A DNA stretch of 22,869 nt from Planctomycetota bacterium (GCA_027063065.1 JAMOSO010000064.1:1-22869), one strand, 5' to 3'. Shown: positions 15,153 to 22,833, counted from the stretch's first letter. The notes: generated from the letters alone by a model not told the origin. A program made the numbers and translations.

Positions 15153-15761
15153 TTAAAAATTTATTTGTTGCACAATCAGATTCAATGCTTCTTGTATGGT
15201 AGTACCATAAGCAATGATACCTTCATCATGTCCTGCCGTCACAAAAATCCCACTGCTTTTTTTGCTATTTTTAACTAACTTAGCAATGGCAATTGCCAAA
15301 TCAGGTGTACCAAACTTAGCGCTTTTGGGCGTTTGTGGATGATTGCCCTTAAGCATAAAGTCAAAAAGTTTGCGACTATGAATATGTATCACCGCCACAA
15401 CATTAGCATCAACTTGATATATAGCGCCATGTGTCATGGATTCTGAAGAGGCCTTTATAGCACCCTCACATACAACCTTATTTTTAAATATATCAAAATC
15501 TGTAACTACGCAATAATCTTTAGAGTATAAAATATCTTTGTTTCCAGTGGCACTACCTGTAATAACAAATTGATTTTTAATTGTAGAGCCATATCTAATC
15601 GAAATATTACCATAGCCAATACCATTTGAGTAAGCCCCTATTAGTCCCAAATTATACAGTTTTTCTCTAACTTTATTAATTTCATACAATGAAACATCTA
15701 TAGGCAAAGCTGTTTTAATTAATTCTAAAGAAAATTTTATATATCCTTCATCTTTACACAT
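15153..15761 (-). CDS. Class II aldolase/adducin-family protein, probably in methylthioribose salvage
   Basis: This is a 202-residue zinc-dependent class II aldolase-family enzyme. Visible features are GNISIRYG, the SESMTHGAIYQ segment, the metal-binding HIHSRK and the third histidine in TAGHDEGIIAYG. It lies one base after mtnA and is certainly co-transcribed with it. It could be 5-methylthioribulose-1-phosphate dehydratase (MtnB), which shares this fold, or the aldolase of the DHAP shunt, which cleaves 5-(methylthio)ribulose-1-phosphate to DHAP and an aldehyde. No mtnC or mtnD gene (the next Met-salvage steps) is in the window, which slightly favours the shunt, but those genes could be elsewhere. 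Fold call high, exact reaction uncertain. Confidence 0.75.
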   Translation of the reverse strand: MCKDEGYIKFSLELIKTALPIDVSLYEINKVREKLYNLGLIGAYSNGIGYGNISIRYGSTIKNQFVITGSATGNKDILYSKDYCVVTDFDIFKNKVVCEGAIKASSESMTHGAIYQVDANVVAVIHIHSRKLFDFMLKGNHPQTPKSAKFGTPDLAIAIAKLVKNSKKSSGIFVTAGHDEGIIAYGTTIQEALNLIVQQINF

Positions 15762-15762
15762 C

Positions 15763-16869
15763 TTATTTTTGCTCTGGAAATAATTTTAAAATAGACTCTT
15801 CTGTAGCATCACAAACACCACGCTCACATATTAATTTAGTAACAAGCCTGGCAGGCGTTACATCAAAACCCCAATTACGAGCTGGTGTTTTATCTGGACA
15901 AATTTGAATTGTTTGTCGAGTTCCACACTCGGTTTTTCCTGTTATAAAACGCACTTCGTCTGCCGAACGCTCCTCTATGGGTATTTGCGTTAAACCATTA
16001 GTAATTTTAAAATCAAAAGTAGAAGAAGGCAACGCTACATAAAATGGTATATGATTATCTTTAGCTGCTAAAGCCTTTAAATATGTACCAATTTTATTAG
16101 CTACATCACCTGATCGAGTGGTTCTGTCTGTGCCAACGATAACCATATCAACCAAGCCGTGTTGCATTAAATGTCCACCTACATTATCGGCAATTAAAGA
16201 ATGTTTAACACCATGTTGAGCAAGCTCCCAAGCTGTTAAGCTTGCCCCTTGATTGCGAGGCCTAGTTTCATCTACCCAAACATGTAAATCAATACCTGCA
16301 TCATGGGCTGCATAAATAGGTGATGTGGCTGAACCGTAATCGACAAAAGCCAACCAACCAGCATTGCAATGAGTTAAAATATTAACTGTTTCACCTGATT
16401 TTTTTTGACTGATTTGTTTAATGATTTCTTTACCATATTCACCTATGCGCCGGCAAGACTCTGCATCTTCATTTGCAATGGCAATTGCCTCTTGCTTAGC
16501 CAAAAAACGCTTTTGAGCAACATCATCAACCCCATTAATAACCGATTGCACTCTATCGACAGCCCAAGCTAAATTTGATGCTGTCGGTCTAGTTGCCTTT
16601 AAAATATCTGATACTTTATTTGTATAATTATTTATATTATCATCTTCAGCTTCTAATGTTGCTATATACATACCAAAGCCAGCCGTAGCGCCTATTAAAC
16701 CAGCACCACGAACATACATATCCTTAATTGCCAATCTAAAATCATCAACTGTTTTTAAATCCATAATTTCAAAATTATGTGGCAATAACTGCTGATTAAT
16801 AATTTTTACAATAGTATCATCTTCACCACTTAACCATATAGTTCTGTACGCCTGATTATTTACATTCAT
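15763..16869 (-). CDS. mtnA: 5-methylthioribose-1-phosphate isomerase (MtnA)
   Basis: MtnA converts 5-methylthioribose-1-phosphate (or the 5'-deoxyribose analogue) to the ribulose phosphate, in salvage of methylthioadenosine from polyamine and SAM metabolism. Motifs are intact: MYVRGAGLIGATAG, the catalytic cysteine in ILTHCNAG, DETRPRNQGASLTAWEL, the catalytic aspartate in VGTDRTTRSGDVANKIGTYL, and WGFDVTPARLVT at the C-terminus. The length is 368 residues from the ATG at 16869. The frame also has a TTG at 16881, but the ATG is better placed behind GGATGAG. The class II aldolase follows after one base. The closely related ribose-1,5-bisphosphate isomerase is a less likely alternative. No MtnK or nucleosidase gene is in the window. 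Confidence 0.88.
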   Translation of the reverse strand: MNVNNQAYRTIWLSGEDDTIVKIINQQLLPHNFEIMDLKTVDDFRLAIKDMYVRGAGLIGATAGFGMYIATLEAEDDNINNYTNKVSDILKATRPTASNLAWAVDRVQSVINGVDDVAQKRFLAKQEAIAIANEDAESCRRIGEYGKEIIKQISQKKSGETVNILTHCNAGWLAFVDYGSATSPIYAAHDAGIDLHVWVDETRPRNQGASLTAWELAQHGVKHSLIADNVGGHLMQHGLVDMVIVGTDRTTRSGDVANKIGTYLKALAAKDNHIPFYVALPSSTFDFKITNGLTQIPIEERSADEVRFITGKTECGTRQTIQICPDKTPARNWGFDVTPARLVTKLICERGVCDATEESILKLFPEQK

Positions 16870-17005
16870 ATTCTCATCCAAATAAAATTATTTTTAAAAT
16901 AATAAACTGTTTAAAATAGATAACTATATTAAATGTAAAAAACAATAGAACGCTATAACATAACTTAAGATGTAATAATCTATATATTTGATGATTTAAT
17001 TTTGT

Positions 17006-17245
17006 TTAATCTTTTGTTCTTTTTAATTGTATTATTAACTCAATATGAGGTATTAATCTTTCTATATCACTTAGCTTATCTCTTAAAGCTGTCCACTCTT
17101 CCAAGGATAAACGCCCTGAATCTAAAATAGCTTCATGTATTTCAGTAATTAAATCAGTTTTTTGATTTTCATCTTTAGACAAAAAACCATTAATGCTAAG
17201 CAAAGTATCTAACTCGTCCTGACTGATAATATTTTTTTTATTCAC
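17006..17245 (-). CDS. 79-residue protein with a FliM-like CheY-binding N-terminal motif
   Basis: This short cytosolic protein starts with a GTG at 17245 behind a perfect Shine-Dalgarno (AAGGAGG), so it is likely expressed. Residues 7-17 read ISQDELDTLLS, almost the same as the N-terminal motif of the flagellar switch protein FliM (LSQDEIDALL), which binds phosphorylated CheY. The rest (SLEEWTALRDKLSDIERLIP and flanks) is helical and does not look like the middle of FliM, which would need another 250 residues. It could be a trimmed FliM remnant kept as a CheY-binding peptide, or an unrelated protein with a similar motif. It stands alone between mtnA and the divergent prfC. Confidence 0.6.
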   Translation of the reverse strand: MNKKNIISQDELDTLLSINGFLSKDENQKTDLITEIHEAILDSGRLSLEEWTALRDKLSDIERLIPHIELIIQLKRTKD

Positions 17246-17333
17246 TGTTCCTCCTTTTTTATAAAAGATATAAACAAATTATTTAATAAAAAAAATATTA
17301 AGCAAGAATTTATTAAAAATTTCCTAAAGCTTA

Positions 17334-17364
17334 TTGTTTTAATTTTATAAGTAAGTCGTATAAT
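17334..17364 (+). promoter_or_regulatory. Predicted promoter of prfC
   Basis: TTGTTT at 17334-17339 and the perfect -10 TATAAT at 17359-17364 are 19 bases apart, a rather long spacer. The leader of about 20 bases holds the ribosome site AAAGGA (17381-17386) before the ATG at 17392. Confidence 0.45.
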
Positions 17365-17391
17365 TTTAACTCATTTAAAAAAAGGAAACGC

Positions 17392-18996
17392 ATGGACCCC
17401 GCTATTAAAGCCGATATTGAAGCTAATACAAAAAAAAGAAGAACTTTTGCTATCATTTCACATCCCGATGCTGGTAAAACAACATTAACTGAAAAATTAT
17501 TATTATTTTCTGGCATGATACGTACAGCTGGTGTTGTAGGCTCACGCAAAAGTAATCAAGGTGCAGCCTCAGATTGGATGGGAATGGAGCAAGAACGCGG
17601 TATTAGTATCACAGCATCTGCCATGCAATTTCCTTATAAAGGTTTAACTATTAATGTGTTGGATACCCCTGGTCATCAGGATTTTTGCGAAGATACATAT
17701 CGTACCATTACAGCAGCAGACTCTGTAATAATGGTTATCGATTCTGCAAAAGGTGTTGAAACCCAAACCAGAAAACTATTTGAAACCTGTAAATTACGCA
17801 AAATACCCGTTATAACTTTTATTAATAAAATGGATCGCTATGGTAAAGACCCCATAGAATTAATGGAAGAAGTAGAAGAAGTTCTAGGCATAGAAGCTGC
17901 TGCAATTAACTGGCCTGTTGGACGTGGTAAAGATTTTAAAGGTGTAGTAGATTTACAATCTAACACTATTAACCTATATACAAAAACTGCTGCAGAAGGT
18001 TCTGCCAAACCAGACTTAACACAACTAAACTTAAATACTGTCCAAGCCAACAACCTTTTAAGTGACGAAGAAATCAATGATTTAAAAGACGAAGTAGAAT
18101 TAATATCAGAAGCTGGCAATCAATATACCATCGAGCGTTTTAGAGACGGACAAGTAACACCTGTTTATTTTGGATCGGCATTAACTAACTTTGGCGTAGA
18201 ACCTTTATTTGACGCCTTTGTAGACATAGCACCTTGTCCACATGGAAGACCTGCCAATATAGATGCCGATACAGAAATTATTGTAAGTCCTACTGAAGAA
18301 CCTTTTAGTGCTTATATTTTTAAATTACAAGCAAATATGAATCCACGCCACCGTGATTGCATTGCTTTTATGCGTATTAATACAGGTCGCTTTGAAAAAG
18401 ATTTAGTAGTTACCAATCAACGCTCTGGAAAAAAAATACGTTTAGCACAGCCACACTCTTTAATGGCAGAAGGTCGTGAAACTTTAATTAGTGCATATCC
18501 AGGCGATGTTATCGGCGTAATTAGCTCTGGCAATTTTCAGATTGGAGATACAATAACAAGCAAAAATAATTTTACATATAAACCATTACCATACTTTCAA
18601 CCAGAACATTTTGCCAGACTTGAACCAGCAGAATTTGGCAAACGCAAGGCTATTGATAAAGGATTAGCTCAATTAGTAGCTGAGGGAACAGTACAAATTA
18701 TGCGCGATTGGGAAGACCATAATGCCAATGCGTTTATCGGTGCAGTAGGACAATTGCAATTTGAAGTCCTACGTTACAGATTAGAAGACGAATACAAAGT
18801 AAAAACCAAACTTACCCCACTTGGCTTTGACTGTAGTTGTTGGTTAATGGGTGATGTGGATTCGTTTAAATTACCCTTTGGAGCAAAAATAGTTAAAGAC
18901 CAAAGAGATATGCCAATGGTGTTATTTAAAAATCAATGGGATAAAGGATATGCAGAACGCGAAAATCCTAATCACCAACTGGTGGATTACGCTTAG
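17392..18996 (+). CDS. prfC: Peptide chain release factor 3 (RF3)
   Basis: RF3 is a translational GTPase that frees RF1/RF2 from the ribosome after termination. The length is 534 residues (E. coli 529). G motifs are intact: P-loop SHPDAGKTT (23-31), switch I QERGISITAS, DTPGHQDF, and NKMDR for guanine binding. Domain II (residues about 290-400, FSAYIFKLQANMNPRHRDCI onward) and domain III (VQIMRDWEDHNANAFIGAVG onward) are complete. It has a predicted promoter and ribosome site and is followed 57 bases later by ung in the same direction. RF3 is normally a single-copy chromosomal gene, which matters for the plasmid-type origin nearby. Confidence 0.97.
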   Translation: MDPAIKADIEANTKKRRTFAIISHPDAGKTTLTEKLLLFSGMIRTAGVVGSRKSNQGAASDWMGMEQERGISITASAMQFPYKGLTINVLDTPGHQDFCEDTYRTITAADSVIMVIDSAKGVETQTRKLFETCKLRKIPVITFINKMDRYGKDPIELMEEVEEVLGIEAAAINWPVGRGKDFKGVVDLQSNTINLYTKTAAEGSAKPDLTQLNLNTVQANNLLSDEEINDLKDEVELISEAGNQYTIERFRDGQVTPVYFGSALTNFGVEPLFDAFVDIAPCPHGRPANIDADTEIIVSPTEEPFSAYIFKLQANMNPRHRDCIAFMRINTGRFEKDLVVTNQRSGKKIRLAQPHSLMAEGRETLISAYPGDVIGVISSGNFQIGDTITSKNNFTYKPLPYFQPEHFARLEPAEFGKRKAIDKGLAQLVAEGTVQIMRDWEDHNANAFIGAVGQLQFEVLRYRLEDEYKVKTKLTPLGFDCSCWLMGDVDSFKLPFGAKIVKDQRDMPMVLFKNQWDKGYAERENPNHQLVDYA

Positions 18997-19016
18997 CTTA
19001 ACACTAAAACTGTACG

Positions 19017-19046
19017 TTGAGAAAAAAGTCTTTATAGCTGTATAAT
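19017..19046 (+). promoter_or_regulatory. Near-consensus sigma70 promoter touching the ung start (possible leaderless mRNA)
   Basis: TTGAGA at 19017-19022 and TATAAT at 19041-19046 are 18 bases apart. The ung ATG is at 19053, where transcription would be expected to start, and no Shine-Dalgarno sequence lies before it. The transcript would therefore be leaderless or nearly so, unless ung is also read from prfC. Confidence 0.6.
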
Positions 19047-19052
19047 AAATTT

Positions 19053-19727
19053 ATGCTAACAACATCTCCTATATCACCAAGTTGGTTAAAATATTTGCAT
19101 AAAGAATTTACTCAGCCTTATATGCAAAATTTACAAAAATTTTTACAATGCGAAAATCAACAATATGTGGTTTATCCAGAAGATAAACTAAGATTTCATG
19201 CACTTAATATTTGCCCAATAGAAAACACCAAAATAGTCATTATAGGTCAAGACCCATACCACGGCAAAAATCAAGCCCATGGTTTAGCTTTTTCTGTTCA
19301 ACAAGGTGTTAAAATACCTCCGTCGTTGCGCAATATATATAAAGAGATAGAATCTTCTTTACATATAACTATGTCGCAAAATGGTGATTTATCTAATTGG
19401 GCAAAACAAGGTGTCTTATTAATTAATGCAACTCTAAGCGTACGTCACGCAACACCACAATCACACGCCAAAAAAGGCTGGCAAAAATTTACTGATTGTA
19501 TAATACATACTGTAAATGATAAATGTGATCATATCATATTTATGTTGTGGGGCAAACCGGCTCAACAAAAACTAAATTTAATTAATACTAAAAAACACTT
19601 GGTACTACAAGCTCCACACCCTTCTCCACTATCAGCTTACCGAGGTTTTTTTGGTTGCAACCATTTTAAACTAGCTAATCAATATTTACAAAAACATCAA
19701 AAAACACCAATTAATTGGCAAGTCTAA
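19053..19727 (+). CDS. ung: Uracil-DNA glycosylase, family 1
   Basis: Ung removes uracil from DNA and begins base excision repair in the cytosol. The protein has 224 residues, normal for the family. The catalytic Asp67 is in GQDPYHG, and the uracil-binding segment SLRNIYKEI is present. The DNA-intercalation and catalytic loop APHPSPLSAYRGFFG carries His189. The start fits the family, whose members begin a few residues before the SWLKYL-like helix. Its stop overlaps the convergent SIS isomerase gene by 4 bases. The near-consensus promoter close to the ATG suggests a leaderless transcript. Confidence 0.97.
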   Translation: MLTTSPISPSWLKYLHKEFTQPYMQNLQKFLQCENQQYVVYPEDKLRFHALNICPIENTKIVIIGQDPYHGKNQAHGLAFSVQQGVKIPPSLRNIYKEIESSLHITMSQNGDLSNWAKQGVLLINATLSVRHATPQSHAKKGWQKFTDCIIHTVNDKCDHIIFMLWGKPAQQKLNLINTKKHLVLQAPHPSPLSAYRGFFGCNHFKLANQYLQKHQKTPINWQV

Positions 19728-20347
19728 TTGTGATTATTACCAAAAAAGAAATCTTCTAACATCAAACAAATTGTATGATAAATTGGTAAATGCAATTCTT
19801 GCACTTCTAAAGTTCTACTAGCTGGTACTTTAAGGGTAATATCAGCTATCTTTGATAATTTTCCACCATCTTGACCTGTTAATAAAATTGTTGCCATACC
19901 TTTAGCTTTAGCAACTTCAAATGCATAAATAATATTTTGAGCATTTCCAGAGGTGCTAATACCCAAAAGTACATCCTTGGATTGTCCCAAAGCCAAAACT
20001 AATTGCGCAAAAATCAACTCTGGATCAACATCGTTAGCAAACGCTGTGCTTAAACTCATAAAATTAGTTAATGGTATTGCTGGTAATGCACCTTGTAAAT
20101 GATTCTTTAAATAATCAGGTAGCTTATCTGCTAAGTCAGATTTAAGTGGCCTTGGTATCTCAAAAGATTTTAACAACTCACCACTAATATGTTCGGCATC
20201 TGCTCCACTACCACCATTGCCTGCTAATAATAGTTTTCCACCTTGATTAAAACAATTACACAATACTTCAAAACAGGACTGAACTGTTGATTCTAAACCG
20301 CTCAAATTAGGATAGCGACTACTCAATACTTTAAAATAAGGATTCAT
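19724..20347 (-). CDS. SIS-domain isomerase, GmhA/DiaA-like
   Basis: This is a 207-residue SIS-domain protein of the phosphoheptose isomerase (GmhA) group, which converts sedoheptulose 7-phosphate to D-glycero-D-manno-heptose 7-phosphate for lipopolysaccharide core or S-layer sugars. The signature AGNGGSGADAEHISGELL and ISTSGNAQNIIYAF form the sugar-phosphate site; AFANDVDPELIFAQ and LEVQELHLPIYHTICLMLED complete it. An inserted stretch (KSDLADKLPDYLKNHLQGAL) is seen in one branch of this family. E. coli DiaA, which helps DnaA at the origin, is a paralog of GmhA. This gene lies next to a replication initiator, but 96 bases and a gap in function separate them, and all the isomerase residues I can recognise are kept. 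Isomerase is the default. Confidence 0.83.
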   Translation of the reverse strand: MNPYFKVLSSRYPNLSGLESTVQSCFEVLCNCFNQGGKLLLAGNGGSGADAEHISGELLKSFEIPRPLKSDLADKLPDYLKNHLQGALPAIPLTNFMSLSTAFANDVDPELIFAQLVLALGQSKDVLLGISTSGNAQNIIYAFEVAKAKGMATILLTGQDGGKLSKIADITLKVPASRTLEVQELHLPIYHTICLMLEDFFFGNNHN

Positions 20348-20443
20348 AATATCTCATTAATTAAATTGTCATATTTATAATATACAGATGTTATTTTATC
20401 ATATTATGATTTATTAAACAGTAAAAAGACATACACTAAGTGT

Positions 20444-22360
20444 TTATAATAAACTATCCGCTTTTAATAATTCCAAAATCATCAGTTCAATTTCTTCATC
20501 TGGCAAATAAGCACATTCCTGAAAATCATTTATAATTGCAACATATTTACTAGCTGTCGAGACTACTGTCAATGGACTTAAATTTGTTTGCTCTGTAATA
20601 AATTTAGATATTTTTTTAAACCATGGATTATCAGTAACGCTTTGGTTATTAGATTTCGCATCAATGTGATATTGTTCTACAGTTGGTTCACTGATAATTT
20701 CAATTGTATCTGGGATTTTACTTTCAAATTCTTCATAATTTTTATTACTTTTGTTATTTTGTACTAAATCATGTTCAGAACCAGGAATTGCTAATTGAGC
20801 CAAGAAATCATTTTTTATATCGGTTAGTATTTTCCATAATACTCCTGCATTTGGCTTAGGTTGGTTATTTAAATATTCTTGCAAACTATCCAAAAAAACA
20901 TTTTGTAATTTTTGAGCTTTTTGAGCTCGATGATACATATCTGGGTAAAATCGTACAAATGTGTCAACAGATACATTACTTATGGCTATGACTTTAGATT
21001 TAACAGTAAAAGTGAGCTCGCTTAAAAAATTAATTATGTTTAATTCCTCTTGATTGGCTACTGCCCTATCACCGCTTTTTTGAAAAGGTGTCAATTTATA
21101 TTTAGATCTATTTTTTTTCATTAGGTTTACAAGATGTTCTCTACCTATAACATTGCGTTTAAATTTAGATTTTAATCCATTAGTTATATATTTAAAACAC
21201 CACTCTCTAGTCGCTGGAGAACTTAATTTTTCGCCTTTTATTTTGCATTCCAGTTCGCAAAATTTAATCTGTTCTTTTAATAAACTGACTGCCTCAGAAT
21301 GGATAGTAGCTAATTTTGAACCCTTTTTCTTTTCTTGATTAATAAACCCTTGAATCATTTTGTTTACTTTAGCTGTTGTGAATCTAAATTTTTCAGTTAA
21401 ATCTTCTAAAACTATATCTAAATCCTTACCGTAACTTTCAAAGCCACCCTTGGTATTTTGTCCACGATAAACCTTTAAGAACCATTCACCTCCACGTTTT
21501 TCAAATGAATCTTTCATAGAAACTGATTTAATAATACCATGATCCATTAAACGTTTTAAATAACGCTTATAAAAATCTCGCCTTTCTGCCGCTGGATTTT
21601 TACCAGAAGAACAAATCCCTGTTACTTTTCCCCAATAACTAAACTCTATTTCAAAAGTATCTCGATTATACAATTGCTTTTTTAAATGATGATAAACTTC
21701 GGTTTGTGGCCCTATTTTTAATAATTTAATTTCAGATCTGTCTAAGGTATGTTCACTTTCTAGTGCTCTATTAAAACATATAGGATCTACTGCTACTTCA
21801 TAATAAACTCTGCGTCCTTCATTGATTATAACTACAGAACTTAAAGGATGAAATGATGCTTTTTTAGCTCCGCCAGTTAATGCGTCTAAAACGCCCTCAA
21901 ATTCAATATCAGATTTGTACAGTGTATTGATTGCTTGTTTTATTTGATTTCTATAAGCGGCAGTATCCGCCCATGCAAACACACGCAAAACTTCTGATAC
22001 TGTAAATCTAAATGTAAATAAGCCTTGATGCTCTTTTAAAAATGCTTTGTCATTTTGACGACGATAATATAATTTAATACCAATATTTAAAATAGCTCTA
22101 AAAACCATTTGTGTAAATTTAGTAAATTCATCTGCATCTGTTATTGTAATTTTTGTATGTACTAAAGTATAACCATGACCAGGTAATGGAAATGGCATCA
22201 TAAATTCTTTTTTTAAAATTTTATGTTGGCTATCTTCTATTTTAAAATAAGGAATAGATTCAGAGCTATAGAATAAAGATAGGCTACCTGAAACATATTC
22301 TTCAATTATTTTATTTTCGGTAATTTCTTCGTTTATGTGTAATGAAATGGCTTTAGTCAT
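20444..22360 (-). CDS. Plasmid-type replication initiator (RepB/Rep_3-like winged-helix protein)
   Basis: This 638-residue protein resembles iteron-binding initiators with two winged-helix domains. An N-terminal helix-turn-helix region (about 75-200) includes FTVSEVLRVFAWADTAAYRN followed by KQAINTLYKSDIEFEGV, the recognition-helix-then-wing pattern. A second (about 205-310) includes RSEIKLLKIGPQTEVYHHLK, then FSYWGKVTGICSSGKNPAAE and RRDFYKRYLKRLMDHG. The remaining 330 residues are a long, mainly helical tail of no known type, ending in an acidic helix. Typical plasmid Reps are 230-380 residues; this length is closer to Vibrio RctB (658), but the sequence does not recall RctB. Iterons lie upstream in the expected place. 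No Shine-Dalgarno sequence precedes the ATG at 22360. Four 8-bp tandem repeats form the likely promoter. Confidence 0.75.
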   Translation of the reverse strand: MTKAISLHINEEITENKIIEEYVSGSLSLFYSSESIPYFKIEDSQHKILKKEFMMPFPLPGHGYTLVHTKITITDADEFTKFTQMVFRAILNIGIKLYYRRQNDKAFLKEHQGLFTFRFTVSEVLRVFAWADTAAYRNQIKQAINTLYKSDIEFEGVLDALTGGAKKASFHPLSSVVIINEGRRVYYEVAVDPICFNRALESEHTLDRSEIKLLKIGPQTEVYHHLKKQLYNRDTFEIEFSYWGKVTGICSSGKNPAAERRDFYKRYLKRLMDHGIIKSVSMKDSFEKRGGEWFLKVYRGQNTKGGFESYGKDLDIVLEDLTEKFRFTTAKVNKMIQGFINQEKKKGSKLATIHSEAVSLLKEQIKFCELECKIKGEKLSSPATREWCFKYITNGLKSKFKRNVIGREHLVNLMKKNRSKYKLTPFQKSGDRAVANQEELNIINFLSELTFTVKSKVIAISNVSVDTFVRFYPDMYHRAQKAQKLQNVFLDSLQEYLNNQPKPNAGVLWKILTDIKNDFLAQLAIPGSEHDLVQNNKSNKNYEEFESKIPDTIEIISEPTVEQYHIDAKSNNQSVTDNPWFKKISKFITEQTNLSPLTVVSTASKYVAIINDFQECAYLPDEEIELMILELLKADSLL

Positions 22361-22378
22361 AATTTAATTTAAAGTTAT

Positions 22379-22414
22379 TAACTATATAACTATATAACTA
22401 TATAACTATATAAC
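22379..22414. repeat. 8-bp tandem repeat (ACTATATA x4) in the rep promoter region
   Basis: Four perfect copies of ACTATATA occupy 22381-22412, with two matching bases on each side. They begin 20 bases upstream of the rep start. Read on the rep strand they give TATATAGT units that resemble -10 boxes. A TTGTTG at 22419-22414 (minus) lies 17 bases before one TATATA. Changes in copy number would shift spacing by 8 bp, so the array could tune initiator expression. The function is inferred. Confidence 0.85.
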
Positions 22415-22468
22415 AACAAATTTTTATTCATTTAAAACCTTTATATAAAATAAGTTATGTAAATTATT

Positions 22469-22606
22469 GAGCAATCAATACGGATTATTTGAGCAATCAA
22501 TACGGATTGTTTGAGCAACCAATACGGATTGTTTGAGCAACCAGTATGGATAAAAGCTGAGCAGTCAGTACGGATAGATATTAAATATGAGCAATCAGTA
22601 CGGATT
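22469..22606 (+). repeat. Iteron array: six 18-bp repeats of the replication origin
   Basis: Six copies of GAGCARYCARTAYGGATW start at 22469, 22491, 22513, 22535, 22559 and 22589. The first four are spaced exactly 22 bp, about two helical turns, so their binding faces align. The last two gaps are 24 and 30 bp. Copies 1 and 2 are identical (GAGCAATCAATACGGATT); the others differ at one to four positions. All are in the same orientation. Directly repeated sites upstream of a Rep gene are the hallmark of an iteron-regulated origin. They would bind Rep for initiation and probably for copy control. Confidence 0.85.
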
Positions 22607-22612
22607 AGCTAA

Positions 22613-22639
22613 TATATTGATAATATTATTATCAATATA
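22613..22639. repeat. Palindrome with 12-bp arms in the origin
   Basis: TATATTGATAAT (22613-22624) is perfectly complementary to ATTATCAATATA (22628-22639) around a 3-base centre. It sits just beyond the sixth iteron, in very AT-rich DNA. It could be an initiator-dimer operator, part of the unwinding element, or a host-factor site. Confidence 0.7.
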
Positions 22640-22647
22640 ATGTTTTT

Positions 22648-22665
22648 GAGCATTTTTTACAGATA
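22648..22665 (+). repeat. Degenerate iteron copy
   Basis: GAGCATTTTTTACAGATA keeps the GAGCA start and the AC-GAT end of the 18-bp iteron but differs in the middle. It is in the same orientation as the main array and may be a weak binding site or a decayed copy. Confidence 0.4.
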
Positions 22666-22683
22666 TTTAATTGATTATTACTA

Positions 22684-22802
22684 ATGCGCTATATTCAATA
22701 GTTGTTTATTTATAGACAGGTATAAATAGCTATGCACATACTTAAATACTTATAATATAAAGCTTTATAAATGCACACATAATAAGTGAGCATATAGCGC
22801 AT
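22684..22802. repeat. 11-bp inverted repeat pair flanking the right part of the origin
   Basis: ATGCGCTATAT at 22684-22694 is the exact reverse complement of ATATAGCGCAT at 22792-22802. Between the arms are ATGCACA twice (22732, 22771) and the palindrome TATAAAGCTTTATA (22756-22769). GC-containing arms in such AT-rich DNA are unlikely to match by chance. The role is unknown; it could be a partition or resolution site or a second operator. Confidence 0.6.
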
Positions 22803-22833
22803 ATTAAACACCTATGGAATAGCTATTGTTTAT

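Noticed and set aside
17006-17245. Truncated fliM pseudogene
   Set aside because: Nothing downstream resembles the FliM middle domain, and the ribosome site is perfect, so it is listed as a small gene.
20444-22360. Direct homologue of Vibrio RctB
   Set aside because: The length is similar, but the motifs I can recall from RctB are not visible, and the iterons lack GATC sites that RctB needs. Only the general class is claimed.
22469-22606. CRISPR array from the regular repeats near the right end
   Set aside because: The 18-bp repeats are separated by 4-12 bases, far too short for spacers, and the repeats vary. Their place upstream of a Rep gene fits iterons.
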